Origin: Sphingobacteriales bacterium
GTDB lineage: Bacteria; Bacteroidota; Bacteroidia; Chitinophagales; UBA2359
Assembly: GCA_016706405.1 (NCBI GenBank)
Contig: JADJJT010000001.1
Span: 871,501-935,500, forward strand
Direction of reading: 5' to 3'
Length of the DNA: 64,000 nt
The position numbers and the translations under genes were made by a program. Below are positions 19,264-27,314 of the stretch, piece after piece. The notes beneath the pieces were generated by a model that searched no databases, was not told the origin of the DNA, and saw only the letters and a program-made list of their open reading frames with translations. Numbering within the stretch: the first letter of the stretch is position 1; each line of letters opens with the position of its first letter.

Positions 19264-19629
19264 ATGTTAACGGCCTTTATAATTATACTTGCCCATTTTG
19301 TAGCCGATTTTTTACTGCAAACAGATAAGATGGCTCTTAACAAAAGTAAAAGCAATTACTGGCTAACTATGCACGTATTAGCCTATACTGCCGGAATGGC
19401 TCTTTTTACTGTTTACATGGTGGTTTTTGAGGCACAAAATTGGTTATTGGCAGCCAAGTGGTTGGGCATAAATGCCTGCTTGCATTGGCTTACCGACTTT
19501 AATACCTCGAGGCTTACCAGTATTTTGTGGCAACGTGGGCAAAGACATTGGTTTTTTGTTGCCATCGGCTTCGACCAAGTGGTGCATTATGCTTGCTTAA
19601 TGGGCACCTATGCTTGGTTGACAACATAA
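19264..19629 (+). CDS. DUF3307 membrane protein
   Basis: A 121-residue integral membrane protein of the DUF3307 family. It opens with FIIILAHFVADFLLQTDKMALNKS, the family hallmark, and has about four hydrophobic segments plus the conserved CLHWLTDFNTSR and GFDQVVHYACL motifs. Its function is unknown. In some bacteria DUF3307 genes lie next to SatD-type genes; that is not so here. It starts 49 bases after the MlaF-type gene and may be cotranscribed with it. It converges with the sirtuin gene over a 32-base gap. Confidence 0.85.
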   Translation: MLTAFIIILAHFVADFLLQTDKMALNKSKSNYWLTMHVLAYTAGMALFTVYMVVFEAQNWLLAAKWLGINACLHWLTDFNTSRLTSILWQRGQRHWFFVAIGFDQVVHYACLMGTYAWLTT

Positions 19630-19661
19630 ATTAAACTTTATTTTTTTGCGCTTGCTTTAAT

Positions 19662-20366
19662 TTATCCGGATATCCATTCTTCAACTAATTGGGTTACACC
19701 TATCGTTGCAGGTGCATTTATAACGGTTACACGCTTTTGTAAATTATAAGGCAAGTCAACATATTTGGGATCAACTAAAAAAATAGGGGCATTTTTAGGG
19801 GCATAATGCAATAATCCGGCGGCAGGGTAAACTTGTAACGACGAGCCAACTACCAAAATTTTAGTAGCGGCCTCCACCAACACAATTGCTTCGGCAATTT
19901 TAGGAACATCCTCGCCAAACCAAACAATATTTGGCCTAAGTTGTGCCCCTTGTTGGCATAAGCTGCCTATAAAAATAGGTTCGGCATCAATATCGTACAC
20001 TAAATTGGGGTTTGCTGTGCTGCGCACCTCTCGCAATTTGCCGTGTAAATGCAATACGTTTGCCGAGCCGGCGCGCTCGTGCAAATCATCAACGTTTTGG
20101 GTAATAATATTTACGTTAAAATGTTTAGCCAAATTAGCCAAGGCAATATGCGCAGCGTTAGGTTGCGCTTTGGCAGCCTCGGCGCGGCGCCAATTGTAAA
20201 AATCAAGTACTAATTTTGGATTTCGGTTAAAAGCCTCAATAGTTGCTACATCTTCAATATCATAGTTGTTCCATAATCCGTCCGAGTCGCGGAAAGTAGC
20301 CAAACCACTTTCGGCGCTAATACCCGCGCCTGTTAAAACAACAATTTTATCTTTATCGTTTTTCAT
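19662..20366 (-). CDS. cobB: Sir2-family NAD-dependent protein deacylase
   Basis: A 234-residue sirtuin that removes acyl groups from lysine using NAD. NAD-binding motifs are VVLTGAGISAESGLATFRD near residue 10 and TQNVDDLHERAG near 90. The catalytic histidine is in LHLHGKL. FYNWRRAEA carries the Tyr-x-x-Arg pair that in class III sirtuins recognises succinyl or malonyl groups, so it is likely a desuccinylase or demalonylase. The small domain lacks the two CxxC zinc motifs: only one cysteine (GSLCQQG) lies in that region. To my knowledge zinc-less forms are common in Bacteroidota. IVWFGEDVP and LVVGSSLQVYPAAGL complete the fold. It is transcribed convergently with the DUF3307 gene. Confidence 0.93.
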   Translation of the reverse strand: MKNDKDKIVVLTGAGISAESGLATFRDSDGLWNNYDIEDVATIEAFNRNPKLVLDFYNWRRAEAAKAQPNAAHIALANLAKHFNVNIITQNVDDLHERAGSANVLHLHGKLREVRSTANPNLVYDIDAEPIFIGSLCQQGAQLRPNIVWFGEDVPKIAEAIVLVEAATKILVVGSSLQVYPAAGLLHYAPKNAPIFLVDPKYVDLPYNLQKRVTVINAPATIGVTQLVEEWISG

Positions 20367-20420
20367 GCTGTTTATTTTAAAAATACTGCTTAGAGCTTGT
20401 AAAATACAAGCCTAATGTTT

Positions 20421-23105
20421 TTACATCTGTTTGTAGGCTTCTTTAATATCGGGGTCGGTTTCGTTGGCAACAACGCTATTCAGCGCCTTTTTTAAGGCAT
20501 TAGCCCATTCAGCGGAAGCAGTATTTTGGCTAAAATGGCTATAAAGACTTTGTAAACTTTGCCCGGCAGCATAACGCATCCACGGGCTACTGTTTTGTGT
20601 TCCTATTTTTTGCAATAACGGCAGGGCATTGGTTAGGGGGTTAATATTATTGCGAATTATAAAATCAATATAATTATTAAACCAAGTTGTTGATAAATAA
20701 GTACGACCAAGCAAATTAACAAAATAAGTTTCTTTTTCGGGCTTAGCGTGTTCGGCATAAATTTCGGCAATTAAAGTACTATTGGCTTCGGTTGTATCGG
20801 TTTCTAATTGGCTGGCTACTTGGCAGGCTTTGGCGGCATTGACCAAAGCTAAATAGCGTAACCCTGTTTGCGAAACAGTGTTCGAGCGGCTTGTACTAGC
20901 TTTTTCAAAAAGGCTTTCATACGAGGCTGCCCGTTCGGTATCCATTAATTTATTTAAGGCAGCTGCTCTAACATTGGGTGTGGGGTCGTTGGCAGCTATT
21001 TGGGCAATTTTATCTAAGCGCGCTTGGATATAATTATTATTTTTTCCTTCGTTTTCTATCTCCGGATTCAAATTGTCGGTAAGTGTCAGCGCATCTATTG
21101 CCGCTATCCGGATTGCCCAGTGCGGGTCGTTTAAGGCTTCTTCAATATAAGAAATTAGCTCAGGTTGTGTATATTGTAAATTAATTATCTCTAATAATGC
21201 TTGGAAGCGGTCGGCAAAAAGCGGGGCATTTTTCCACTGAAAAGCCCATTGTTCGGGTGTTTTTTCTTCGTTTAAGGTGCATAGCAAGGCGTTCTCGGCA
21301 TCGAAATTAATTAATAAAGGTTTTCCATTATAAGCAAACTCGCTTTGGCGTTGGGTAATCCAAACACTGTCGCGCTTAATTTTGTTAGGTGCAGTATAAA
21401 CGTCTATATAAACAGGAAAAATAAAAGGTTTTCCGGATTGCGTTTGACTAACTGTTAGTATAGTTTGATTATTTGCTTCGTCGTAACGATTAGTGAGGCT
21501 AATTTCCGGATGCCCCTTGCCTAAAAACCATTGGTCAAAAAACCAATTCAAATCTTGCCCTGTTACTTTTTCGAATGCCAAGCGCAAATTATGAATTTCA
21601 ACAGATTGGTAGGCGTTTTCTTTTAGGTAGGTATTGAGGCCAGAGAAAAAGGCGGTATCGCCTAAATACTTCCGGAGCATGTGTAAAACACAACCTCCTT
21701 TTTGGTACGAGTGGGCATCGAACATTTCTTCGCGGTCTTTGTGGTAATACCGAATTAAATGCTTTGATTCCGTGCTGTTGTCTATTAAATAAGCAGTAAG
21801 ATCTAACATCCGGCGGTAGTCGGCTTCATCTCGGCCATAGGCGTGCTCGAACCATAAATATTCGCCGTAAGTGGCAAAGGCTTCGTTAAGGGGTAGGTTA
21901 GCCCACGACTCGCAAGTAACCAAATCGCCAAACCAATGATGGAATAGTTCGTGGGCAATAATGTCTTCGCTGTTTTCGTCTAATAGTTCGCGGTCAGATT
22001 TAAGCATGGCATCGTAAAATAGCACACATCCGGTATTCTCCATTGCCCCTGCTACAAAATTACGAACTACAACCTGATGGTATTTATCCCATGGGTAAGG
22101 GTAGTTTAATAAATTCGAGTAAAATTCAATCATTTTTGGAGTAGCCCCAAAAATGTCTTTTGCGTAAGGCCCGTACGGTTTTTCGACGTAATAGTTTACA
22201 GGTATATTGCGCCATTGGTCTTTAGTTTCAGAAAACTCGCCCACAGCAAAGGCAAACAAATAAGGGGCGTGCGGAAGGTCTTGTTTCCAATAGTCGGTGC
22301 GGGTGCCGTTTGGGTTGGGGGTGCTGCTTATTTTTTTGCCGTTCGATATAGTAGTATATTTGTCGGCTACGGTTAGCAACAGTTCTTGGGTGCAGCGTTG
22401 GTTGGGTTTGTCAATGGTCGGAAACCAAGCAGACGATGACTCGGTTTCGCCTTGCGTCCATATTTGTGTTGGAAGTGTGGGTGTTTTGCCATCGGGATTT
22501 ATAAAATACAAACCCTGGTTGTCGTAATTATAATAAGCAGTTTCTTCGGCTAATTTTTCCGGAAAAGCTTTGTATTCGATATAAACGGTTATTGGTTCGT
22601 TGCGTTTATAGGTTTTGTTTAGTTTAATATGCAGGGCTAATTTGTTAGGATAGGTGTAAGCGAGGGGTAAATTTTTTCCGGATGACTGAACTAATTCAAC
22701 TTTGGCAATTTCAAACCATTTAGCATCTAAAACTAACGAGTCTTGCGGATAAAACCAAGGAGATAGTGTAATTGTCGCTTTTCCGGCTAAACTGCGGGTA
22801 GGTAGCTGTGGCTCGGCTTCTATTTTTATGTGTTGCAAATCGAACAATCTATTGGCTTCGGGTTGGTAAGGCGCCGTATTGGTGCTATCGTGCCCGGCTT
22901 GGGCTGTACCTTCGTTTATATAGGCATCGGTTGGCCACACCTCAATTTCGGGCAGGGCAACATCAACAGTATCAAACCCGAAGGGTTTAAGGGCAGTACT
23001 GGCCGGTTTACGGGTTGTTTGTATGGCAGTACAGCTAATTAAAGAAAATAAATATAAAAAACTTAACAACAATACTTGGTTAAGGCGCGTATTCGTAAAA
23101 AACAT
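20421..23105 (-). CDS. M1 family aminopeptidase lipoprotein with HEAT-like C terminus
   Basis: A zinc metallopeptidase of about 894 residues that trims amino acids from peptides, probably outside the cytoplasm. The start is set at the ATG at 23105: an in-frame TTG at 23189 exists, but a TATCTTTG promoter box lies between them. From the ATG the protein opens with MFFTNTRLNQVLLLSFLYLFSLISC, a lipoprotein signal whose lipobox ends at Cys. Catalytic motifs are GAMENTG near residue 352, HELFHHW near 383 (HExxH) and NEAFATY near 407, which supplies the third zinc ligand. The C-terminal 300 residues are helical, with ALNDPHWAIRIAAIDAL and NDPTPNVRAAALNKL, which look like HEAT repeats. A second M1 enzyme is encoded at 37186. 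Confidence 0.93.
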   Translation of the reverse strand: MFFTNTRLNQVLLLSFLYLFSLISCTAIQTTRKPASTALKPFGFDTVDVALPEIEVWPTDAYINEGTAQAGHDSTNTAPYQPEANRLFDLQHIKIEAEPQLPTRSLAGKATITLSPWFYPQDSLVLDAKWFEIAKVELVQSSGKNLPLAYTYPNKLALHIKLNKTYKRNEPITVYIEYKAFPEKLAEETAYYNYDNQGLYFINPDGKTPTLPTQIWTQGETESSSAWFPTIDKPNQRCTQELLLTVADKYTTISNGKKISSTPNPNGTRTDYWKQDLPHAPYLFAFAVGEFSETKDQWRNIPVNYYVEKPYGPYAKDIFGATPKMIEFYSNLLNYPYPWDKYHQVVVRNFVAGAMENTGCVLFYDAMLKSDRELLDENSEDIIAHELFHHWFGDLVTCESWANLPLNEAFATYGEYLWFEHAYGRDEADYRRMLDLTAYLIDNSTESKHLIRYYHKDREEMFDAHSYQKGGCVLHMLRKYLGDTAFFSGLNTYLKENAYQSVEIHNLRLAFEKVTGQDLNWFFDQWFLGKGHPEISLTNRYDEANNQTILTVSQTQSGKPFIFPVYIDVYTAPNKIKRDSVWITQRQSEFAYNGKPLLINFDAENALLCTLNEEKTPEQWAFQWKNAPLFADRFQALLEIINLQYTQPELISYIEEALNDPHWAIRIAAIDALTLTDNLNPEIENEGKNNNYIQARLDKIAQIAANDPTPNVRAAALNKLMDTERAASYESLFEKASTSRSNTVSQTGLRYLALVNAAKACQVASQLETDTTEANSTLIAEIYAEHAKPEKETYFVNLLGRTYLSTTWFNNYIDFIIRNNINPLTNALPLLQKIGTQNSSPWMRYAAGQSLQSLYSHFSQNTASAEWANALKKALNSVVANETDPDIKEAYKQM

Positions 23106-23130
23106 GGATAAAAATTTAATAAGTTTACAA

Positions 23131-23138
23131 CAAAGATA
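23131..23138 (-). promoter_or_regulatory. -7 box of the M1 lipoprotein gene
   Basis: TATCTTTG read on the minus strand, 25 bases before the ATG at 23105. No clear TTTG is seen at the expected -33 spacing. Confidence 0.6.
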
Positions 23139-23212
23139 AGGTGTTTTTGCCACATGCCTTGACTTACCAAAGATGCTTATTACCTTCAAAGCAAAAATAG
23201 TACTAAGTCAAA

Positions 23213-23950
23213 TTATTGGGCATTGTGAAGCCTTAATTGCCGCAATAAAGCGGCAAAATCTTTTGGCAGTGGCGCATCAAAATTCATTTCTTCGAGGGTT
23301 TGGGGGTGCTGCAACAGCAAATTAAAAGCGTGTAAGGTTACGCGCTGCATGAGGGGTTGCTCTGTTTCTTGAAACTTACCTACTTTATATTTGCGTTTAA
23401 TTTGCGACAGGTAAAACGCATCTCGTTTGCCATAAATAGGGTCAACAGCGGGCGGGTGACCTATTGCCAGCATGTGCACTCTAATTTGGTGCATCCGGCC
23501 TGTTTTTATATTGCACTGCACTAAGGTAAATTGGGCAAAACTTTCTTCAACGCGCCACAATGTCAGCGAGGGCTTTCCTTCTTGCATGTCAATGCGCATA
23601 GTGCCTCGTTTGGCCATATTTTCGCCAATAGGCAAATCAATTACGCCCTCAGGTTCGGCAAACTGCCCGTCAACTAATACTAAATAATTTTTTTCGACGC
23701 TGCGCTGGTTAAACTGCCTCGACAAATGTAGGTGCGCTTCGGTAGTACGGGCAAAACACATAATACCCGATGTTTCGCGGTCTAAACGGTGCACTACATA
23801 TATTTTGCCATATAGCGCCTGAAGCCAGTCGCGCATATTGGGCAAACTGGCGTTATACCTGTCGGGCAACGACAACATATTAGCTGGCTTGTTTACAAGG
23901 AGCAAATGCTCGTCGGCAAAAATAATTTCGGGCTGAATGGTTTTTGACAT
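23213..23950 (-). CDS. RluA-family pseudouridine synthase
   Basis: A 245-residue enzyme that isomerises uridine to pseudouridine in rRNA or tRNA. The catalytic motif is YVVHRLDRETSGIMCFART, with the active-site Asp in HRLDR. The conserved NYLVLVDG and GRMHQIRVHMLAIGHPPAVDPIYG motifs follow. There is no N-terminal S4 RNA-binding domain, so it belongs to the short RluA-type group; the target position cannot be told. The start chosen is the ATG at 23950 (MSKTIQPEIIFADEHLLLVNKP). An in-frame TTG at 23983 is possible but overlaps a TAACTTTG promoter box at 23988-23981. The gene is divergent from the hypothetical gene at 24136. Confidence 0.93.
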   Translation of the reverse strand: MSKTIQPEIIFADEHLLLVNKPANMLSLPDRYNASLPNMRDWLQALYGKIYVVHRLDRETSGIMCFARTTEAHLHLSRQFNQRSVEKNYLVLVDGQFAEPEGVIDLPIGENMAKRGTMRIDMQEGKPSLTLWRVEESFAQFTLVQCNIKTGRMHQIRVHMLAIGHPPAVDPIYGKRDAFYLSQIKRKYKVGKFQETEQPLMQRVTLHAFNLLLQHPQTLEEMNFDAPLPKDFAALLRQLRLHNAQ

Positions 23951-23980
23951 TAGATTAAGGCTAAAATAACTTGCTGCCGG

Positions 23981-23988
23981 CAAAGTTA
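23981..23988 (-). promoter_or_regulatory. -7 box of the RluA-family gene
   Basis: TAACTTTG on the minus strand matches TAnnTTTG, 30 bases before the ATG at 23950. It overlaps the alternative TTG start and argues against it. Confidence 0.55.
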
Positions 23989-24055
23989 CGGTTTCTGTTT
24001 TCGTATCCGGATATTTAAAAAACCAGCTGCCTACTAATTTATAACTATAAACCTT

Positions 24056-24063
24056 TATTTTTG
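24056..24063 (+). promoter_or_regulatory. -7 box for the gene at 24136
   Basis: TATTTTTG on the plus strand fits TAnnTTTG, 72 bases before the ATG at 24136. No clear -33 element is seen. Confidence 0.4.
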
Positions 24064-24135
24064 CGGCGCTATCTATCTTTTTATCTGTTAAACACCTAAT
24101 TTTTTGGGCCTGCCAAATAAACTCCCTTGCTATCT

Positions 24136-24744
24136 ATGCCATTACCCAACAATTTTGATTTATTGCCCTACGAGCAGGCTATTTTACGCGACACCGAATT
24201 TTTATTAACCAAACAATTAGTGCTGCAAAAAGCGGTTTTGCTTATGGGTCAGGTAGCGGCTCAATTGCAAGAAACAGGCTATCCGGCAACTTTTTTATTT
24301 CCGGATGGTTGCGATTTTCGAAAAGGTAAAATATCGCGCGGCGAGCATTACGAAGGGCTGCCTTATGTGGTGCTCGATTTGCCTCGTTTGTTTAACCGGC
24401 AGCATATTTTTGTTTTCCGAACCATGCTTTTATGGGGCAATTCGTTTGTTTTTACCTTGCATGTAAGCGGGCAATACGCACAGCAGTACGCACCCAGCAT
24501 CGTGCAAAATTGGCAACAATTACAACAAATGGGGCTGCATGTAAATACTACAAATAACCAGTGGCAACACCTGCTGAACCGAAATTATTACCAAGCCATA
24601 GAGCAAACAGCACCCGATGCTTTTTTAAAAACAGCAAAAAACAATGGATTTTTTAAACTTTGCTGCGCAATGCCTTTGGCGCAATGGAGTAATTTACCCG
24701 ATGCTGCCGCCAAAACCTGCCGCATTTTATTAAAAGCCCTATAA
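24136..24744 (+). CDS. Conserved-looking protein of unknown function
   Basis: A 202-residue soluble protein that I do not recognise. It begins MPLPNNFDLLPYEQAILRDTEFLLTK, followed by a helical segment and then alternating strands with FLFPDGCDFRKGKISRGEHYEGLPYVVLDLPR in the middle. That region, with its charged and aromatic residues, looks like the functional core. There are no signal peptide, membrane segments or Cys motifs. The ATG at 24136 is preferred over the in-frame TTG three codons earlier. It lies between the divergent RluA-type gene and the Fe-S protein gene, so context gives no role. Codon use is like the neighbours, so it is a real gene. Confidence 0.75.
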   Translation: MPLPNNFDLLPYEQAILRDTEFLLTKQLVLQKAVLLMGQVAAQLQETGYPATFLFPDGCDFRKGKISRGEHYEGLPYVVLDLPRLFNRQHIFVFRTMLLWGNSFVFTLHVSGQYAQQYAPSIVQNWQQLQQMGLHVNTTNNQWQHLLNRNYYQAIEQTAPDAFLKTAKNNGFFKLCCAMPLAQWSNLPDAAAKTCRILLKAL

Positions 24745-24783
24745 ATTTTGTTCTTTCCAACAAAAAAACCTACCTTAACGCGC

Positions 24784-24803
24784 CAAACAAACAAACAAAC
24801 AAA
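24784..24803 (+). repeat. Short CAAA tetranucleotide repeat
   Basis: Five tandem CAAA units lie in the gap between the genes at 24136 and 24864. Their length could vary by slippage, and they sit about 60 bases before the downstream start codon. No regulatory role is shown. Confidence 0.6.
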
Positions 24804-24863
24804 AAAAGACACCTCAATTTTGTAATAAATTTTATTAGTTAATAAATTTAATTAATATTAATT

Positions 24864-26174
24864 ATGATTCAACAAATAATATTCACCTTATTAGTTATTG
24901 CCGCTTTTTACATAGCCGGTAAACGGTTTATAGCTATTTACCAAAGTATTAAATTGGGGAAACCCGAAGATTTAAGCGACCATAAAAATATCCGGATGAA
25001 AAATATGCTGCTAATGGCATTGGGGCAAAAAAAAATGTTCCGGAATTTATTGCCTGCGGTTTTTCACTTATTTATTTATGTGGCATTTATTATTACTCAA
25101 ATTGAGTTAATTGAAATATTTATTGACGGATTTACAGGTATTCATCGCTTTTTTTGGAATATAATACCTTTGGGCAGTTTTTATACCTTTGTTATTAGTT
25201 TTATTGAGGTTTTGTCGGCCTTGGCTTTTGTGGCAACTATTGTTTTTTTGACTCGCCGAAATATTATTAAACTGCCTCGCTTTAATCATCCGGATTTAAA
25301 AGGATTTCCATTCCGCGATGCAAATATTATTCTAAGCCTTGAAATGCTGCTAATTGTAGGCATTTTTACCATGAACACCGCCGACATGGTGTTGCATAAC
25401 GCCGAGTATGGCTTTTGGGTAAGTAAACAATTAATGCCACTTTTTGAAGGATTAAGCCCGGCTACCCTACATTTTTTAGAGCGGCTTGGCTGGTGGGGGC
25501 ACGTAATTGCCGTTTTTGGATTTTTGTGCTATTTGCCGTTTTCAAAACATTTGCATATATTTTTGGCATTTCCCAACGCTTGGTATGGCCCAATTGATGC
25601 CGGAACATATAAAGGCCAAATGCGCAATATGCCGCATATAACCCACGAAATTAAATTAATGCTCAACCCACAGCTTGCTGCCAATGAACCTGCCCCTACT
25701 GCGCAAGGCTTTGGCGCAAAAGATGTAAGCGACTTAACCCAAAAAAGTTTATTAGATGCCTTTAGTTGTACCGAGTGTGGCCGGTGCACCGCCGCCTGCC
25801 CTGCTAATACAACGGGTAAATTATTGTCGCCGCGCAAAATAATGATGGCAACACGCGACCGCTTAGAACATATTAGCCAACAACGCCGGCAACAAGGCGC
25901 AAACTACCAACCCGACGGCAAAAGTTTGTTACACGACTACATAACCCCCGAAGAAGTTAGGGCTTGCACCACTTGTAACGCCTGCGTCGAAGAGTGCCCC
26001 GTAGGCATTAACCCCTTAAATATTATTACCGAATTGCGCCGTTACCTTATTTTAGAAGAATCGAACTCGCCCGAAGAATGGAACTTAATGTTCACCAATA
26101 CCGAAACCAGCGGCGCAGTATGGAAAATGCCCGCCGACCAGCGCACTAAATGGGCAGATGAATTAGCAGGCTGA
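24864..26174 (+). CDS. Membrane-anchored two [4Fe-4S] cluster protein
   Basis: A 436-residue protein with an N-terminal membrane part and a C-terminal ferredoxin-like domain. Five or six hydrophobic segments fill residues 1-240 (for example LLPAVFHLFIYVAFIITQIEL, and GWWGHVIAVFGFLCYLPFS with the following KHLHIFLAFPN), resembling the haem-b-binding membrane subunits of nitrate reductase gamma or heterodisulfide reductase E. The clusters are bound by CTECGRCTAACP near residue 301 and CTTCNACVEECP near 370. Such proteins pass electrons between the quinone pool and a partner, usually a separate protein with CCG domains encoded just downstream. Here the next gene is ribD on the other strand, so the partner is missing from this locus. 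The substrate is unknown. Confidence 0.88.
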   Translation: MIQQIIFTLLVIAAFYIAGKRFIAIYQSIKLGKPEDLSDHKNIRMKNMLLMALGQKKMFRNLLPAVFHLFIYVAFIITQIELIEIFIDGFTGIHRFFWNIIPLGSFYTFVISFIEVLSALAFVATIVFLTRRNIIKLPRFNHPDLKGFPFRDANIILSLEMLLIVGIFTMNTADMVLHNAEYGFWVSKQLMPLFEGLSPATLHFLERLGWWGHVIAVFGFLCYLPFSKHLHIFLAFPNAWYGPIDAGTYKGQMRNMPHITHEIKLMLNPQLAANEPAPTAQGFGAKDVSDLTQKSLLDAFSCTECGRCTAACPANTTGKLLSPRKIMMATRDRLEHISQQRRQQGANYQPDGKSLLHDYITPEEVRACTTCNACVEECPVGINPLNIITELRRYLILEESNSPEEWNLMFTNTETSGAVWKMPADQRTKWADELAG

Positions 26175-26193
26175 TTAAATAAAGTAAGATGTT

Positions 26194-27237
26194 TTATTGA
26201 TAAACAATATTGTATTGACTTTGGGTATTATCGCCCAACGTAACTTGCAATTTTAATTCAAAATTGGAGGGAATGTGAGGAGCTTGTATTCCGGATGCCC
26301 AAGACAACGAGTTAGCAGTAAAAACCCTAATTTCATCAACCAACGAATGGGCTAAAAATGCTTGCTGCAAACTTGCCCCGCCCTCTACAAAAACCGATAT
26401 AATTTTTTGTTGCCTGCAATAAGGAACAATAGCCTCAAATCCCCCTTGCACCACTTGAACTTGTTTAAAAGCTGCAAATTTTTCAGGGTATAAGGTAAAT
26501 ATAACAGTAGGCTGCCCATCGCTTAACAAGTGTAATTGTGGGTAAGCCGCCAAACTACCCGATGGATTTAACACCATTCGCAAAGGATTTTTGCCCGTCC
26601 AAAGCCGTGCGGTAAGTTTGGGATTATCGGCCAAAACGGTTGTTGCCCCCACCAAAATTGCCTGCTCCTGCGTGCGCCATTGGTGTGTTATTAATTGAGT
26701 TAAAAAATTGCTAATTTGTTGCCTGTTTTTATTAGTGGGTGCGTAATAACCATTAGCAGTTTGTGCCCATTTTAATATGATGTAAGGGCGGTTTTGTTCG
26801 TTAAACGTAAAAAAACGTCGGTTTAACCAGCGACTTTCGGCTTCACAAACACCCGTTATCACTTCAATATCATGTTGTTGAAGCAAGGCAATTCCTTTGC
26901 CATTAACATCTTTAAATGAGTCTTGGCAGCCAACCACCACTCGCTTAACCCCCATGTTTACAATTAATTCGGCACAAGGTGGCGTTTTGCCGTAATGTGC
27001 GCAGGGCTCAAGATTAACGTAAAGGGTACTTTCTTTAATTAAGTGCTTATATTTGGGCAATACATTATTAAAGGCGTTTACTTCGGCGTGGGCGTGGTTA
27101 TAATTTTTGTGCCAGCCCTCGGCAATAATTTGGTTGTTATGTGTTAAAACAGCTCCCACCATGGGGTTGGGGGCTACATAGCCTTGCCCACGTTGGGCTA
27201 ATAACAGGCATCGGTTTAGGTAGGTTTCCACAAACAA
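26194..27237 (-). CDS. ribD: RibD: riboflavin deaminase/reductase
   Basis: A 347-residue bifunctional enzyme for the second and third steps of the GTP branch of riboflavin synthesis: deamination of the diaminopyrimidine, then reduction of its ribose side chain. The deaminase domain shows GYVAPNPMVGAVLTHN, HAEVNAF and EPCAHYGKTPPC, the zinc ligands being His, Cys and Cys. The reductase domain from about residue 145 shows RPYIILKWAQTANGYYAP, ILVGATTVLADNPKLTAR and VFVEGGASLQQAF. The start is a TTG at 27237, because the first ATG downstream would remove part of the conserved deaminase N terminus. ribBA is 10 kb away, so riboflavin genes are dispersed. It converges with the Fe-S protein gene over a 19-base gap. 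Confidence 0.94.
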   Translation of the reverse strand: MFVETYLNRCLLLAQRGQGYVAPNPMVGAVLTHNNQIIAEGWHKNYNHAHAEVNAFNNVLPKYKHLIKESTLYVNLEPCAHYGKTPPCAELIVNMGVKRVVVGCQDSFKDVNGKGIALLQQHDIEVITGVCEAESRWLNRRFFTFNEQNRPYIILKWAQTANGYYAPTNKNRQQISNFLTQLITHQWRTQEQAILVGATTVLADNPKLTARLWTGKNPLRMVLNPSGSLAAYPQLHLLSDGQPTVIFTLYPEKFAAFKQVQVVQGGFEAIVPYCRQQKIISVFVEGGASLQQAFLAHSLVDEIRVFTANSLSWASGIQAPHIPSNFELKLQVTLGDNTQSQYNIVYQ

Positions 27238-27314
27238 AAAAGCAAAGCGAGTATATTAGTTTCAACTTATTTAGTTAAGCAGATGTTTTTCAAAAAACAA
27301 CATAATGGCGGTTG

